From Chitiniphilus purpureus (GTDB taxonomy: Bacteria; Pseudomonadota; Gammaproteobacteria; Burkholderiales; Chitinibacteraceae), in NCBI RefSeq assembly GCF_025642115.1, contig NZ_CP106753.1, positions 2,565,501 through 2,629,500 of the forward strand: 64,000 nucleotides of DNA. The letters are read 5' to 3'. Both the position numbers and the translations under genes were made by a program. The notes under the pieces are model-generated. The model was not told the origin of the DNA. It did no database searches and saw nothing but the letters and a program-made list of their open reading frames with translations. This document shows positions 24,859 to 34,306 of the stretch, piece after piece (position 1 is the stretch's first letter; each line of letters starts with the position of its first letter).

Positions 24859-24949
24859 TGGCGGAGAGAGGGGGATTCGAACCCCCGATAGGCTATTAAC
24901 CTATACACGCTTTCCAGGCGTGCGACTTAAACCACTCATCCATCTCTCC
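24859..24949 (-). tRNA. tRNA-Ser (anticodon GGA)
   Basis: The minus strand folds as a type II tRNA: acceptor GGAGAGA pairs with TCTCTCC, followed by discriminator G and an encoded CCA. The anticodon loop reads CTGGAAA (anticodon GGA, reads UCC/UCU). A long variable arm and the T-loop GGTTCGAATCC are present. Length is 91 nt, as expected for serine. Confidence 0.97.
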
Positions 24950-25317
24950 GCAATGGAGGCCGAACTATACGCTAGCTGCCGCTTGTTGCCAAGCTATTTG
25001 CGGCGTGGCACGGATGGCTTAGTAGCATGAGAGCTGCATCGTCACCGAACTCTCAGACGACCTCGAAGAGGGGAATGTACGGTCAGATGAGTGCGTATCG
25101 CCTGCTTGCCATCCGGTTGGAGCACATTATTCCCCGAAGCTGTAGCAACGCCGAAGCTGTAGTAACCATGTTGGACTTTCCGCAGTAACACGCCAACGTT
25201 GTCAAGCCGTTTGCCTGCTTTGGAGCATCCTTTAATCATGCTTTCAAAAAATTTCTTATACATTTCTCTTTTTTTATATTAGAATAATATTTCATATTCA
25301 TTGTTGACGAGAGTCTT
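24950..25317. other. Intergenic region, AT-rich promoter area at its right end
   Basis: The right 80 bp (about 25240-25317) are strongly AT-rich and probably carry the promoter of the secreted lyase-like gene. A 17-bp tandem duplication sits in the middle. A 73-codon minus-strand frame (25042-25263) lacks support as a gene. Confidence 0.4.
25134..25167. repeat. Tandem 17-bp direct repeat
   Basis: CCGAAGCTGTAGCAACG is followed directly by CCGAAGCTGTAGTAACC, two mismatches in 17. No function is apparent. Confidence 0.7.
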
Positions 25318-26139
25318 ATGAAAAACTCATTGGTCCTATGTGTTTCACTGCTGCTTCCATTGACATTTTCACATGCTCAGGAGTCCATCAGCATCGATGC
25401 GGAAAGTGCTTCTTTTAAATCAGGGACTTCACCTCAATTAGGAACGCTGATAAATACAGATGGCACCTCTTTTACGACGCAACGCCGAGGAGCAGGGGAT
25501 CACCCTGCCATTTCCTCTCGTTTCAACAGTACACCGGCTGGAAACAGTTCAGTAAAATTCCAATTGGCGCCGCTTCCCAACAACGATGCCAAACGTTCTG
25601 AGCTCGTAATATCAAACAAGCCCGCGTTCGACATACAAGCTTCGCTTCAATTCAAGGTCTATATTCCAGAGGATGGTACTTTCCATGTGCAACAATCTGG
25701 CCCTGATACTTGGCTTGCCTTAGTCCAGTTATGGCAGAACCTGAATTGCACCGTGGCGTGCAACCCGCCTGTTTCGCTAGAAGTGGAAGATGGAGCCAAT
25801 CCTGACGCCAATCCGGTTCTCGTCCGGCTCAGGGTTCGTAATGACCAGACTGGTAACTATCCTATCGTTCCTTATACCGGATCGCTTTCAAAAGGCGTAT
25901 GGCATTACTTTAAATTAAATATTAAGCCAAGCGTAGGGACTGGTGGTAACGTCGGCAAAGTAGAAATTTACTATGGCAATGACGCCAACAATAACACGCT
26001 GGTCGGCTCTTATTCAGGCCAGGTTGGCTTTAGCAGCAATCCACCTTCATTTCTTCAGAAAATAGGACTTTATGGCGGGCAGCTTAACCAGGGGCTCCAA
26101 ACTGCCTACTTTGATGATATACAATATACTTCTCCATAA
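25318..26139 (+). CDS. Secreted polysaccharide-lyase-like protein (jelly-roll)
   Basis: This 273-aa protein has a signal peptide (MKNSLVLCVSLLLPLTFSHA, cut before QES) and a beta-rich body with KRSELVISN, WLALVQLWQ, GVWHYFKLNIKPS and a final AYFDDIQYT strand. This layout fits heparin-lyase-I/PL20-like jelly-roll proteins that act on uronic-acid polysaccharides. The family call is from pattern memory and moderate. The coding sequence and its upstream region are visibly AT-richer than every neighbour, and the gene sits between a tRNA and mfd with its own terminator. Horizontal gain is therefore likely. Confidence 0.55.
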   Translation: MKNSLVLCVSLLLPLTFSHAQESISIDAESASFKSGTSPQLGTLINTDGTSFTTQRRGAGDHPAISSRFNSTPAGNSSVKFQLAPLPNNDAKRSELVISNKPAFDIQASLQFKVYIPEDGTFHVQQSGPDTWLALVQLWQNLNCTVACNPPVSLEVEDGANPDANPVLVRLRVRNDQTGNYPIVPYTGSLSKGVWHYFKLNIKPSVGTGGNVGKVEIYYGNDANNNTLVGSYSGQVGFSSNPPSFLQKIGLYGGQLNQGLQTAYFDDIQYTSP

Positions 26140-26162
26140 TTGCCTACTTATGGATGAGAAGA

Positions 26163-26187
26163 GCGGCCTCCATAGGCCGCTTTTTTT
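26163..26187 (+). terminator. Rho-independent terminator of the lyase-like gene
   Basis: GCGGCCT-CCAT-AGGCCGC is followed by seven T on the plus strand, about 25 bp after the stop codon. mfd ends from the opposite side 64 bp further on. Confidence 0.93.
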
Positions 26188-26250
26188 CTTCTTGGCTTCA
26201 TTACCAATATCCTGACTCTTGGCTTGAGCCAGATGGTGTAAGGATGCCTG

Positions 26251-29200
26251 CTAGCCCAACTCGCGCAGCAACTCCTTGACCCGGGCGGCGCGCAGTGCGG
26301 GCTCAGGCCAGTTGCCTTCCAGACGCAGCCGGTCGGGGGGCACCATCTTGTAGTGCTTCTTGCTCTGTATCAGTTGGATCAGCCTGAGTGGCTCGATCAC
26401 CGTGTTCTTGGCAAAGGTGACCACGATGGCGGCGTCCGCGGCGTCGATCTTGGCAATGCCGAGCGGCTTGGCCAGCATGCGCAGCCGATGCGAATCGAGC
26501 AGCACGCGGGCAGGATCGGGCAGCAGGCCGAAGCGATCGATCAGCTCCTGCTGCACATCGTCCAGCGCCTCCGACGTATCGCAGTTGGCCAGGCGCTTGT
26601 AGAGCGACAGGCGCTCATGCACATCCGGGCAATAGTCGTTCGGCAGCAGCGCCGGTGCATGCAGGTTGATCTCGGTGGTGACGCCGAGCGGCTGCGACAG
26701 ATCCGGCTCCTGGCCCTTCCTCAGCGCCTTCACCGCTTCGTTCAGCATCTGCGAATACAGCGAGAATCCGATCTCCTGCATCTCGCCGGATTGCGATTCC
26801 CCCAGCACCTCGCCCGCGCCGCGGATTTCCAGATCGTGCATCGCCAGATAGAAGCCCGAGCCCAGCTCTTCCATCTGCTGGATGGCTTCCAGCCGCTTCT
26901 TGGCGTCGCCCGAGAGGCTTTCCACGTCCGGGACCAGCAGATAGGCATAGGCTTGGTGGTGGCTGCGGCCGACCCGGCCGCGCATCTGGTGCAGTTGCGC
27001 CAGGCCGAACTTGTCGGCGCGGTTCATCACGATGGTGTTGGCATTCGGAATGTCGATGCCGGTCTCGATGATGGTGGTGCAGAGCAGTACATTGAAGCGC
27101 TGCGCGTGGAAGTCGCGCATCACGTGTTCCAGCTCGCGCTCGCGCATCTGGCCATGCGCCACACCGATGCGCGCCTCGGGCAGCAGCGCGCCCAGCTTCT
27201 CGCGCATGTTCTCGATGGTGTCCACTTCATTGTGCAGGAAGAACACCTGGCCGCCGCGCTTGAGTTCGCGCAGCACCGCCTCCCGGATCACGCCATCCGA
27301 GAACTTGGCGACGAAGGTCTTCACCGACAGGCGCTTGGAGGGAGCGGTGGCGATCACCGAGAAATCGCGGATGCCTTCCAGGCTCATCGCCAGCGTACGC
27401 GGGATGGGGGTGGCGGTCAGCGTCAGCACGTCCACGTCGGCCCGCAGCGCCTTGAGCTGTTCCTTCTGCCGCACGCCGAAGCGGTGTTCCTCGTCGATGA
27501 TGACAAGGCCCAGGTTCTTGAACTGCACATCGGGTTGCACCAGCTTGTGCGTGCCGATCACGATGTCGATGCCGCCCTCGGCCAGCCCTTTGAGTGCGAC
27601 GTTCACTTCCTTGGTCGAGCGAAAGCGCGACAGCTCGGCGATGCGCACCGGCCAGTCGGCGAAGCGGTCGGAGAAGGTCTGGAAATGCTGCTCGGCCAGC
27701 AAGGTGGTCGGCACCAGCACTGCCACCTGCTTGCCGCCGGCCACGGCGGCGAAGGCGGCGCGCAGCGCGACCTCGGTCTTGCCGAAGCCCACGTCGCCGC
27801 AGACCAGCCGGTCCATCGGCCGGTCGATGCGCAGGTCGACGAGCACCGCCTCGATGGCGGCCGCCTGATCGGCCGTCTCGTCAAAACCGAAGCCGGCGGC
27901 GAACGCTTCGTAGTCATGATGGCGCCACTCGAAGGCATGGCCCTTGCGCGCGGCGCGGCGTGCATACAGGTTCAGGAGTTCGGCCGCGGTGTCGCGCACC
28001 TGCTCGGCGGCGCGGCGCTTGGCCTTGTCCCATGCGCCCGAGCCAAGCTTGTGCATCGGCGCGGCATCGGTTGCCCCGCCCGAGTAGCGGCTGATCACAT
28101 GCAACTGGCTCACCGGCACGTAGAGCTTGTCGCCGCCGGCATATTCCAGCAGCAGCAGCTCGGTCGCGCCGTCGCCCAGGTCCATCGACACCAGTCCCTG
28201 GTAGCGGCCGATGCCGTGCGCCTCGTGCACCACCGCGTCGCCGATCTTCAGCTCGGACAGATCGCGCAGCATGGCATCGGTATTGCTGCGCTTTTGCTGC
28301 CGCTTGCCGCGGCTTTGCGCCACCGTGGCGTAAAGGTTGGCCTCGGTGATCACGGCCACCTGGGGCTCGGCGAGCATGAAGCCCAGGTGCAGCGGTGCGG
28401 CAGCCAGCATCAGCGGCGCCGTATCGTCCAGGAAGCCCTGCCACGATTCGGCCAGCACCGGCTTGAGGCCATACTCGGCGAAGAACTGCGCCATGGTTTC
28501 ACGCCGGCCCAGGCTTTCGGCGGTGATCAGCACCCGGCCCGGGTGCCGCGCAACGAAATCGGCGAGGCGACGGACCGGGTTCTCGGCACGCCGGTCCACG
28601 TCCAGTGCCGGCAGCGCCGGCGCGGCCGGATCGGCTGCCTCGTCCAGCTCCAGCCGCGGATAATCCTTGACCCTGGCGAAGAACTCGTCCGGCTGCAGAT
28701 AGAGTGCCCTGGGCTGCAGGATGGGCCGGTCCTTCTCGCCCGAGAGATTGCGGTAACGGTCCTGTGTATCGGCCCAGAAGCGATCGGCGGCGGCATGCAC
28801 CCGGCCGTGCAATACCAGGAGCGCGCTGGCGGGCAGGTAGTCGAACAGGGTGGCGGTGACATCGAAGAACAGCGGCAGGTAGTACTCGATGCCGGCCGGG
28901 GTCAGGCCGCTGCTGATGTCCTTGTACAGTCGCGACTTGCTCGGATCACCCTCGAAGGTCTCGCGAAAGCGCTGGCGGAACTTGCTGCGCGCCGCATCGT
29001 CGAGCGGAAATTCGCGTGCCGGCAGCAGCCGGATCTGCGGCACCGGATACAGACTGCGCTGGGTGTCGACATCGAAGGTGCGGATGGTTTCGATCTCGTC
29101 GTCAAAGAGATCGATACGGTATGGCAGCGGCGAACCCATGGGATACAGGTCGACCAGACCGCCGCGGATCGAGTATTCACCTGGGCTGTATACCTGCGTC

Positions 29201-29655
29201 ACATGGCTGTAGCCGGCAAACGTCAGGTCGGCCCGCACCTTGTCCACATCGAATTTCTGCCCCTTCGTGAGCATGAAGGTGTAGGCCGCAAGGTACTCCA
29301 CCGGGGCCAGCCGGCCCAGCGCCGTCTGCAGCGGCACGATCACCACGTCGGCACCCTGTTCGCGGATCTGCCACAGCGTGGCCAGCCGCTCCGAAATCAG
29401 GTCCTGGTGCGGGCTGAAATGGTCATAGGGTAACGTTTCCCAGTCCGGCAGCAGCAGCACGGTGGCGGTGGGCAGGAAGAATGCGAGCTCGTCGCGCAGC
29501 CGCATCGCGGCGGCCGCGCTTTCGGCAAGCACGACCAGCGGCCGCGCCTGTGCGGCGTAGCGCGCCAGCAACAGGCTATCGGCGGAACCGGGAGGGGTGG
29601 GAAGCAGCAGACGCTCGCCAGGGCGGGGCAGGGCAGACACAGTTCGGGTAGGCAC
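26251..29655 (-). CDS. mfd: Transcription-repair coupling factor Mfd
   Basis: The 1134-aa protein has the length and domain order of Mfd. The UvrB-homology N-terminus has DWETLPYDHFSPHQDLISERL. The RNA-polymerase interaction domain begins near IGDAVVHEAHGIGRYQG. The SF2 translocase has GDVGFGKTEVALRAAF and DEEHRFGVRQKE. The TRG motif and the C-terminal domain end at RELG. It displaces stalled RNA polymerase and recruits UvrA for repair. GTG 29655 is chosen because homology begins there and a TATAAT box lies 16 bp upstream; the longer frame beyond it is not coding. Confidence 0.96.
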   Translation of the reverse strand: MPTRTVSALPRPGERLLLPTPPGSADSLLLARYAAQARPLVVLAESAAAAMRLRDELAFFLPTATVLLLPDWETLPYDHFSPHQDLISERLATLWQIREQGADVVIVPLQTALGRLAPVEYLAAYTFMLTKGQKFDVDKVRADLTFAGYSHVTQVYSPGEYSIRGGLVDLYPMGSPLPYRIDLFDDEIETIRTFDVDTQRSLYPVPQIRLLPAREFPLDDAARSKFRQRFRETFEGDPSKSRLYKDISSGLTPAGIEYYLPLFFDVTATLFDYLPASALLVLHGRVHAAADRFWADTQDRYRNLSGEKDRPILQPRALYLQPDEFFARVKDYPRLELDEAADPAAPALPALDVDRRAENPVRRLADFVARHPGRVLITAESLGRRETMAQFFAEYGLKPVLAESWQGFLDDTAPLMLAAAPLHLGFMLAEPQVAVITEANLYATVAQSRGKRQQKRSNTDAMLRDLSELKIGDAVVHEAHGIGRYQGLVSMDLGDGATELLLLEYAGGDKLYVPVSQLHVISRYSGGATDAAPMHKLGSGAWDKAKRRAAEQVRDTAAELLNLYARRAARKGHAFEWRHHDYEAFAAGFGFDETADQAAAIEAVLVDLRIDRPMDRLVCGDVGFGKTEVALRAAFAAVAGGKQVAVLVPTTLLAEQHFQTFSDRFADWPVRIAELSRFRSTKEVNVALKGLAEGGIDIVIGTHKLVQPDVQFKNLGLVIIDEEHRFGVRQKEQLKALRADVDVLTLTATPIPRTLAMSLEGIRDFSVIATAPSKRLSVKTFVAKFSDGVIREAVLRELKRGGQVFFLHNEVDTIENMREKLGALLPEARIGVAHGQMRERELEHVMRDFHAQRFNVLLCTTIIETGIDIPNANTIVMNRADKFGLAQLHQMRGRVGRSHHQAYAYLLVPDVESLSGDAKKRLEAIQQMEELGSGFYLAMHDLEIRGAGEVLGESQSGEMQEIGFSLYSQMLNEAVKALRKGQEPDLSQPLGVTTEINLHAPALLPNDYCPDVHERLSLYKRLANCDTSEALDDVQQELIDRFGLLPDPARVLLDSHRLRMLAKPLGIAKIDAADAAIVVTFAKNTVIEPLRLIQLIQSKKHYKMVPPDRLRLEGNWPEPALRAARVKELLRELG

Positions 29656-29670
29656 AAAACGAAAAGCGCC

Positions 29671-29676
29671 ATTATA
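29671..29676 (-). promoter_or_regulatory. TATAAT -10 box of mfd
   Basis: Read leftward, CGGTATAATGGCGC places a consensus -10 about 16 nt before the GTG start, so the leader would be only about 8-10 nt and has no Shine-Dalgarno sequence. Confidence 0.5.
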
Positions 29677-29829
29677 CCGGGGGTGCGCCTCCCATCCGGC
29701 ACCGGTGGCTTGCATTTTCAGGGACCATGCAGAATGATTGCGGCGACCTGCCGCGTCAGTCGGATGCTGACAGGAAGCGCAAAACATACCGGCTGCCGTC
29801 CCACGGCCGCCCCAACCCTGAACCTGCTC

Positions 29830-32361
29830 ATGCTGCGTTTTCCGCTTCGCTTCTGGCCCATGGTGCTGGTGTGCTGCGCGGCCCAGGCCCTTGCGTGGCA
29901 ATGGCGGCTGCCCGGCCACTATGCGCCGCTGCTGGCGCTCAATACCGGCCTGGCGCTGGTATTGCTGTTGCGCTATGGCCGACGCTATTGGGCGGGGCCG
30001 GCCCTGGCGGCCTGTGTCTGGCCGCTGCTGGCCGGCATGCCGCTGTTGGCGACGCTGCTGCTGTCGCTGATCGCCACCGCCCAGGCGGTGCTGACGGTGA
30101 CCCTGTTGCCGCAATTGCGCCGCGGCGGGGAACTGCGGGTCTACGACGGGCTGCGTTTTCTCGCGGTCGGGCCGTTGGCCGCGGCAGGGCTGACCGCCGG
30201 CTGCGGCATCGTGCTGGTGTATTTCTTCGAACGTACCGCTGCGGCCGGGCTGTGGGCGCAATGGCTGCTGTGGTGGTGGTCCGAGGCGCTGGCGATGCTG
30301 GTGGCGGTGGCGCTCTACTACGGGCGTGCCTTCCGTCGACGCAACCGCCAGGCGCGCATCGAGCTGGGATTGTTGCTGGCGGCTGCGGCGATGACCGCGC
30401 TGCTGATCTACTACCCGCCCTGGCCGGGGCTGGGCGACCTGCAGTTCCTGCTGTTCCCGCTCATGGTCTGGGCTGCGTTGCGGGTCGGGCTGTTCGGTGT
30501 GGGGCTGGTCGGTGCCGCCACCGCGGTGGCGGCAGCGATCTCACTGCATCTGGGGCAGGCCGGCGTGCCCGCCGCACTGCCGGCGGTGACGCTATTGGTG
30601 GCCGTGATGATCACGGGGCTGCTGCTGGCGCTGTCGAACCGTGAGGGTGCGATGGCGGCGCGCGAGACCCGGCTGGCAAGCCAGGTGTTTCAGAATGCTT
30701 CCGAAGGCATTTTGATCACCGACGCGAATGCCCGGATCGTCGCGGTCAACCCGGCGTTCTCGCGGATCACCGGCTTCACCGCCAAGGAGGCGATCGGCCG
30801 CATCTCGCGTATGTTCGGTTCGCGGGGCAGCCAGCGTCTGGCCAACCGCGACATGCTGCAGCGGCTGTCGCGCGACGGCTACTGGCAAGGCGAGATGCTG
30901 GACAGACGCAAGAACGGTGAAGCGTACCCGGCCTGGCTGTCGATCAGCGCAGTCCGTGACGAGCACGGTACCGTCTCCAACTATGTGGGCGTGTTCTCTG
31001 ATTACACCAATCGCAAGGAAGCGGAGCAGCGTCTGCATTTCCTTGCCAATCACGATGCGCTGACCCGGCTTTACAACCGTACCGCCATGCATGAGGCACT
31101 CGGGCAAGCGGTGACGCGGGCGAGCGAGGAGCACCGGCAACTGGCGGTGCTGTTCATCGACCTGGACCGCTTCAAGGCGATCAACGACACGCTCGGGCAC
31201 GATGTGGGCGATGAGCTGCTCAAGGTGATCGCACAGCGTTTGCGCGCCAGCCTCAAGGAGAGCGACCTGATCGCGCGCCTGGGTGGGGATGAATTCACGG
31301 TGCTGCTGGACAACGTGCACCAGGTGGACGACGTGGCGCATGTGAGCGAGCGGCTGCTCACCGAGCTGTGCAAACCCATCGTGATCCAGGGGCAGGAGCT
31401 GTTCGTCACCTGCTCCATCGGCATCAGCCTGTATCCGGGCGACGGGCTGCAGCCCGCGCAGCTCTTGAAGAACGCCGATGTGGCGATGTACCGGGCCAAG
31501 GAGCTGGGCAAGAACAACTACCAGTTCTTCTCGCCGGACATGAATGCCCGTGCCTTCGAGCATCTGGTGCTGGAGAACAGCCTGCGCTACGCGTTGGAGC
31601 GCCGCGAGCTGATCCTGCATTTCCAGCCGCAGATCGACATCGTCTCGGGCGAGCTGGAAGGCGTGGAAGCGCTGATCCGCTGGGAACACCCCGAGCTGGG
31701 CCTGATCCCGCCCAGCAGCTTCATCCCGCTCGCCGAGGAAAACGGCCTGATCGTGCCGATCGGCGAGTGGGTACTGCAGGAGTCCTGTCGCATGCTCAAG
31801 CTGTGGCAGGTGGCCGGCTACATGATCCCGCGCATGGCGATCAACCTGTCGGCGCGCCAGTTCCTGCGCGAACAGCTGCCGCAGCAGGTGGCGGCTGCGC
31901 TGGCAAGCTACGAGATCCCGCCGCAGCGTATCGAGCTTGAGATCACCGAAAGCATGATCATGCAGAACCCGCAGCGCGCGGTGAGCGTGCTGGGCGAGCT
32001 GCGTGCGATGGGCGTCAAGCTGGCCATCGACGACTTCGGCACCGGCTACTCGTCGCTGTCCAACCTCAAACATTTCCCGCTCGATACGCTCAAGATCGAC
32101 CGCTCGTTCATCGTCGGCGTGCCCGAGGACGAGGACAGCGCGGCGATCGCCGAGGCCATCGTCGCCATGGCCAAGAAACTCAGGCTCAAGGTGGTGGCCG
32201 AAGGGGTCGAGACCATCCAGCAGATGCTGTTCATGCGCCGCAGCGGCTGTCATGCGGTGCAGGGCTACCTGTACGCCATGCCGCTGGACGCCGACGGGCT
32301 GCTGCGCTACCTTGCCCGCGAAGGCTATGCGGCGGCCGGTGCTGCCGACGCCGATGCGTGA
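29830..32361 (+). CDS. MASE1-PAS-GGDEF-EAL membrane c-di-GMP protein
   Basis: This 843-aa protein has an N-terminal block of about eight hydrophobic segments (residues 1-275, MASE1-like), then a PAS domain (about 285-400, NASEGILITDANARIVAVNP), GGDEF (RLGGDEFTVLL) and EAL (GVEALIRWEH, with DDFGTGYSSL and EGVET). Both active-site motifs are intact. It is a membrane sensor that should make or degrade c-di-GMP. The start is uncertain: ATG 29830 opens the first membrane segment, but no RBS is visible and earlier ATGs exist. Confidence 0.88.
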   Translation: MLRFPLRFWPMVLVCCAAQALAWQWRLPGHYAPLLALNTGLALVLLLRYGRRYWAGPALAACVWPLLAGMPLLATLLLSLIATAQAVLTVTLLPQLRRGGELRVYDGLRFLAVGPLAAAGLTAGCGIVLVYFFERTAAAGLWAQWLLWWWSEALAMLVAVALYYGRAFRRRNRQARIELGLLLAAAAMTALLIYYPPWPGLGDLQFLLFPLMVWAALRVGLFGVGLVGAATAVAAAISLHLGQAGVPAALPAVTLLVAVMITGLLLALSNREGAMAARETRLASQVFQNASEGILITDANARIVAVNPAFSRITGFTAKEAIGRISRMFGSRGSQRLANRDMLQRLSRDGYWQGEMLDRRKNGEAYPAWLSISAVRDEHGTVSNYVGVFSDYTNRKEAEQRLHFLANHDALTRLYNRTAMHEALGQAVTRASEEHRQLAVLFIDLDRFKAINDTLGHDVGDELLKVIAQRLRASLKESDLIARLGGDEFTVLLDNVHQVDDVAHVSERLLTELCKPIVIQGQELFVTCSIGISLYPGDGLQPAQLLKNADVAMYRAKELGKNNYQFFSPDMNARAFEHLVLENSLRYALERRELILHFQPQIDIVSGELEGVEALIRWEHPELGLIPPSSFIPLAEENGLIVPIGEWVLQESCRMLKLWQVAGYMIPRMAINLSARQFLREQLPQQVAAALASYEIPPQRIELEITESMIMQNPQRAVSVLGELRAMGVKLAIDDFGTGYSSLSNLKHFPLDTLKIDRSFIVGVPEDEDSAAIAEAIVAMAKKLRLKVVAEGVETIQQMLFMRRSGCHAVQGYLYAMPLDADGLLRYLAREGYAAAGAADADA

Positions 32362-32409
32362 CCCCATTCCCCGAACCGCGCGCCGCGCGGCCCTTTCCTC
32401 CGATCCGCC

Positions 32410-33156
32410 ATGCAGAAAAAGACCCTCCACGGCTTTCACGCCGTCGGCGCGCGCCTGAAGCGCTTTCCCGACAGCGTGCTTGAAATCTACCTTGATCCGG
32501 CCCGCCAGGATGCGCGGGCACGCGAGCTTGCCCGGCTGGCGGCGGCGCATGGCGTCAAGCTGCTGCATGTCGACGACAAGCGCCTGACCGGTCTTGCCGG
32601 CGACGCGCGCCATCAGGGCGTGGCGGCGCTGATCGATGCAGGCAGATCGTATGCGGCACTGGAGGATGTGCTGGACGACCTGACCGAACCGGCGTTCCTG
32701 CTGGTGCTGGATGGCGTCACCGATCCACACAACCTGGGTGCCTGCCTGCGCGTGGCCGATGCGATGGGCGTGCACGCGGTGGTCGCCCCCAAGGACAAGG
32801 CGGTGGGCCTGAATGCCACGGTCTCCAAGGTGGCCTGCGGCGCGGCCGAGACCGTGCCCTATGTGATGGTGACCAACCTGGCGCGTACGCTGCGCGAGCT
32901 CAAGGAGCGCGAGATCTGGATCGCCGGCACCGCGGCCGATGCCGACGTCGACCTGCACCACTTCAACGCCGGCGCCGGGCCGATCGCCTGGGTGCTGGGC
33001 AGCGAGGGCGAAGGTATGCGCCGGCTGACGCGCGAGCACTGCGACATCCTGGTCTCCATCCCGATGTTCGGCGCGGTGGAAAGCCTCAACGTGTCGGTCG
33101 CCACTGGCATCGTGCTGGCCGAGACGCGGCGCCAACGCAGCCTCGCCGGCGGCTGA
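32410..33156 (+). CDS. rlmB: 23S rRNA (guanosine-2'-O-)-methyltransferase RlmB
   Basis: This 248-aa SpoU-family enzyme has the N-terminal substrate-binding domain ([15 protein letters not shown]) and a SPOUT knot with the motifs [28 protein letters not shown] and [18 protein letters not shown]. It methylates the 2'-OH of G2251 in the peptidyl-transferase P-loop using SAM. Its stop is only 4 bp from the convergent WYL regulator stop. Confidence 0.95.
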   Translation: MQKKTLHGFHAVGARLKRFPDSVLEIYLDPARQDARARELARLAAAHGVKLLHVDDKRLTGLAGDARHQGVAALIDAGRSYAALEDVLDDLTEPAFLLVLDGVTDPHNLGACLRVADAMGVHAVVAPKDKAVGLNATVSKVACGAAETVPYVMVTNLARTLRELKEREIWIAGTAADADVDLHHFNAGAGPIAWVLGSEGEGMRRLTREHCDILVSIPMFGAVESLNVSVATGIVLAETRRQRSLAGG

Positions 33157-33160
33157 ACAC

Positions 33161-34105
33161 CTACCGCGCCAGCCGCAGCAGATGCTGTGCCCAGGCGGCG
33201 AGCGCCTCGCGCAGCGCCGGCGGTTCCTGGACTTCGAACGAAAACGGCAGGCGGGCCAGCTGCCGGGCCAACCAATTCAGGCTGTCGGTGCGCGCGTGCA
33301 GCAGCACCCCATCCTCGCGTGCCAGCAGCAGGCCGATCTGGTCGCCAAGCTCGGCCACGGCCCCGGCAAGATCGGTGTGCAGCAGCACCGATACCGGCGT
33401 CGCGCGCGGCAGGGTGGCAATGCTGAAGGCCAGATGGCGCGCGGCGTCGAATGTCTCCGGGCGGCCGAAGCTGGCAGGCAGCGGCACGGCCTCGTCGATG
33501 CGGTCCAGCCGGAACGTGCGGACATCCTGGCGCAGATGGCAATGGCCGACCAGATACCAGCGGCCGCGCCGCAACACCAGTCCATAGGGGTCGACCACCC
33601 GCCGGCTGGCAACACCGGCTTCGTTGCGATAGGCCAGCGCGACCTGCTGACGTGCCTGCGCCGCCGTGCTCAATTGCAGCAGGGCGAGGTTGTCATGCGC
33701 GGCGGCGGGCGTCGTATCGAGCGTGGCGTTGTCCAGCAGCGCACGCATGCGCTGCTGCAGCGGTGCGGGCAGCACCCGTTCCAGCTTGGCCTGCGCGCTT
33801 TGTGCTGCGGACGCCACATCGGCAAGACCCAGGCCACGCGAGGCAGCGAGCCCCAGCGAGACGGCCAGCGCCTCATCCGGCGTGAACATCATCGGCGGCA
33901 GCTTGAAACCGGCAACCAGTGCATAGCCGCCGTAGCGGCCGCGCTCGGCGTAGATCGGGATGCCAAGCTCTTCCAGCGTGGCGATGTAGCGTCGCAGCGT
34001 GCGGCCGTCCACCTCCAGCCGCTCGGCCAGTTCGCGGCCGCTCATGCGGCCATGGTTTTGCAGCAGTTCCAGCACAGCAAGTACCCGGGTGGTCGGTTTG
34101 GGCAT
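33161..34105 (-). CDS. YafY-type WYL-domain transcriptional regulator
   Basis: This 314-aa protein has an N-terminal HTH (TRVLAVLELLQNHGRMSGRELAERL, DGRTLRRYIATLEELG) followed by a WYL sensing domain (DPYGLVLRRGRWYLVGHCHLR) and a C-terminal WCX extension. It is divergent from the GST gene at 34307, its likely target. The start is placed at the ATG before PKPTTRVL; no convincing RBS is seen, and an in-frame ATG at 34156 is an alternative. Confidence 0.88.
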   Translation of the reverse strand: MPKPTTRVLAVLELLQNHGRMSGRELAERLEVDGRTLRRYIATLEELGIPIYAERGRYGGYALVAGFKLPPMMFTPDEALAVSLGLAASRGLGLADVASAAQSAQAKLERVLPAPLQQRMRALLDNATLDTTPAAAHDNLALLQLSTAAQARQQVALAYRNEAGVASRRVVDPYGLVLRRGRWYLVGHCHLRQDVRTFRLDRIDEAVPLPASFGRPETFDAARHLAFSIATLPRATPVSVLLHTDLAGAVAELGDQIGLLLAREDGVLLHARTDSLNWLARQLARLPFSFEVQEPPALREALAAWAQHLLRLAR

Positions 34106-34306
34106 GGGCGGCGGTCGGAATGGGGCTGCCGGCGTGATCACAGTGCCGGCCGGCATGGGAACGGCAGGCACGATGGCATGATCGCGCCGGGCCGCTGGCC
34201 CAGGCAGCGACACATCGAATTAGGGCGGGTTTCAGCCTAATACAGGGTTAACGTGGTCTGCAAGCCGGCGCCATGACGGGGCCGGCCACTTCAAAGGAGA
34301 CTCCGG

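Noticed and set aside
25042..25263. 73-codon minus-strand frame with MYKKFFESMIKG
   Set aside because: It includes a tandem 17-bp repeat, has no RBS, and faces the promoter of the neighbouring gene.
26353..29433. 1026-codon plus-strand frame over mfd
   Set aside because: It is an antisense shadow; mfd is unmistakable on the other strand.
29656..30261. N-terminal extension of mfd to 30261
   Set aside because: The extra 202 codons are not Mfd-like, overlap the divergent gene's membrane region and lie upstream of the TATAAT box.
30592..33135. 847-codon minus-strand frame over the MASE1 protein and rlmB
   Set aside because: It is antisense to two well-supported genes and spans both.
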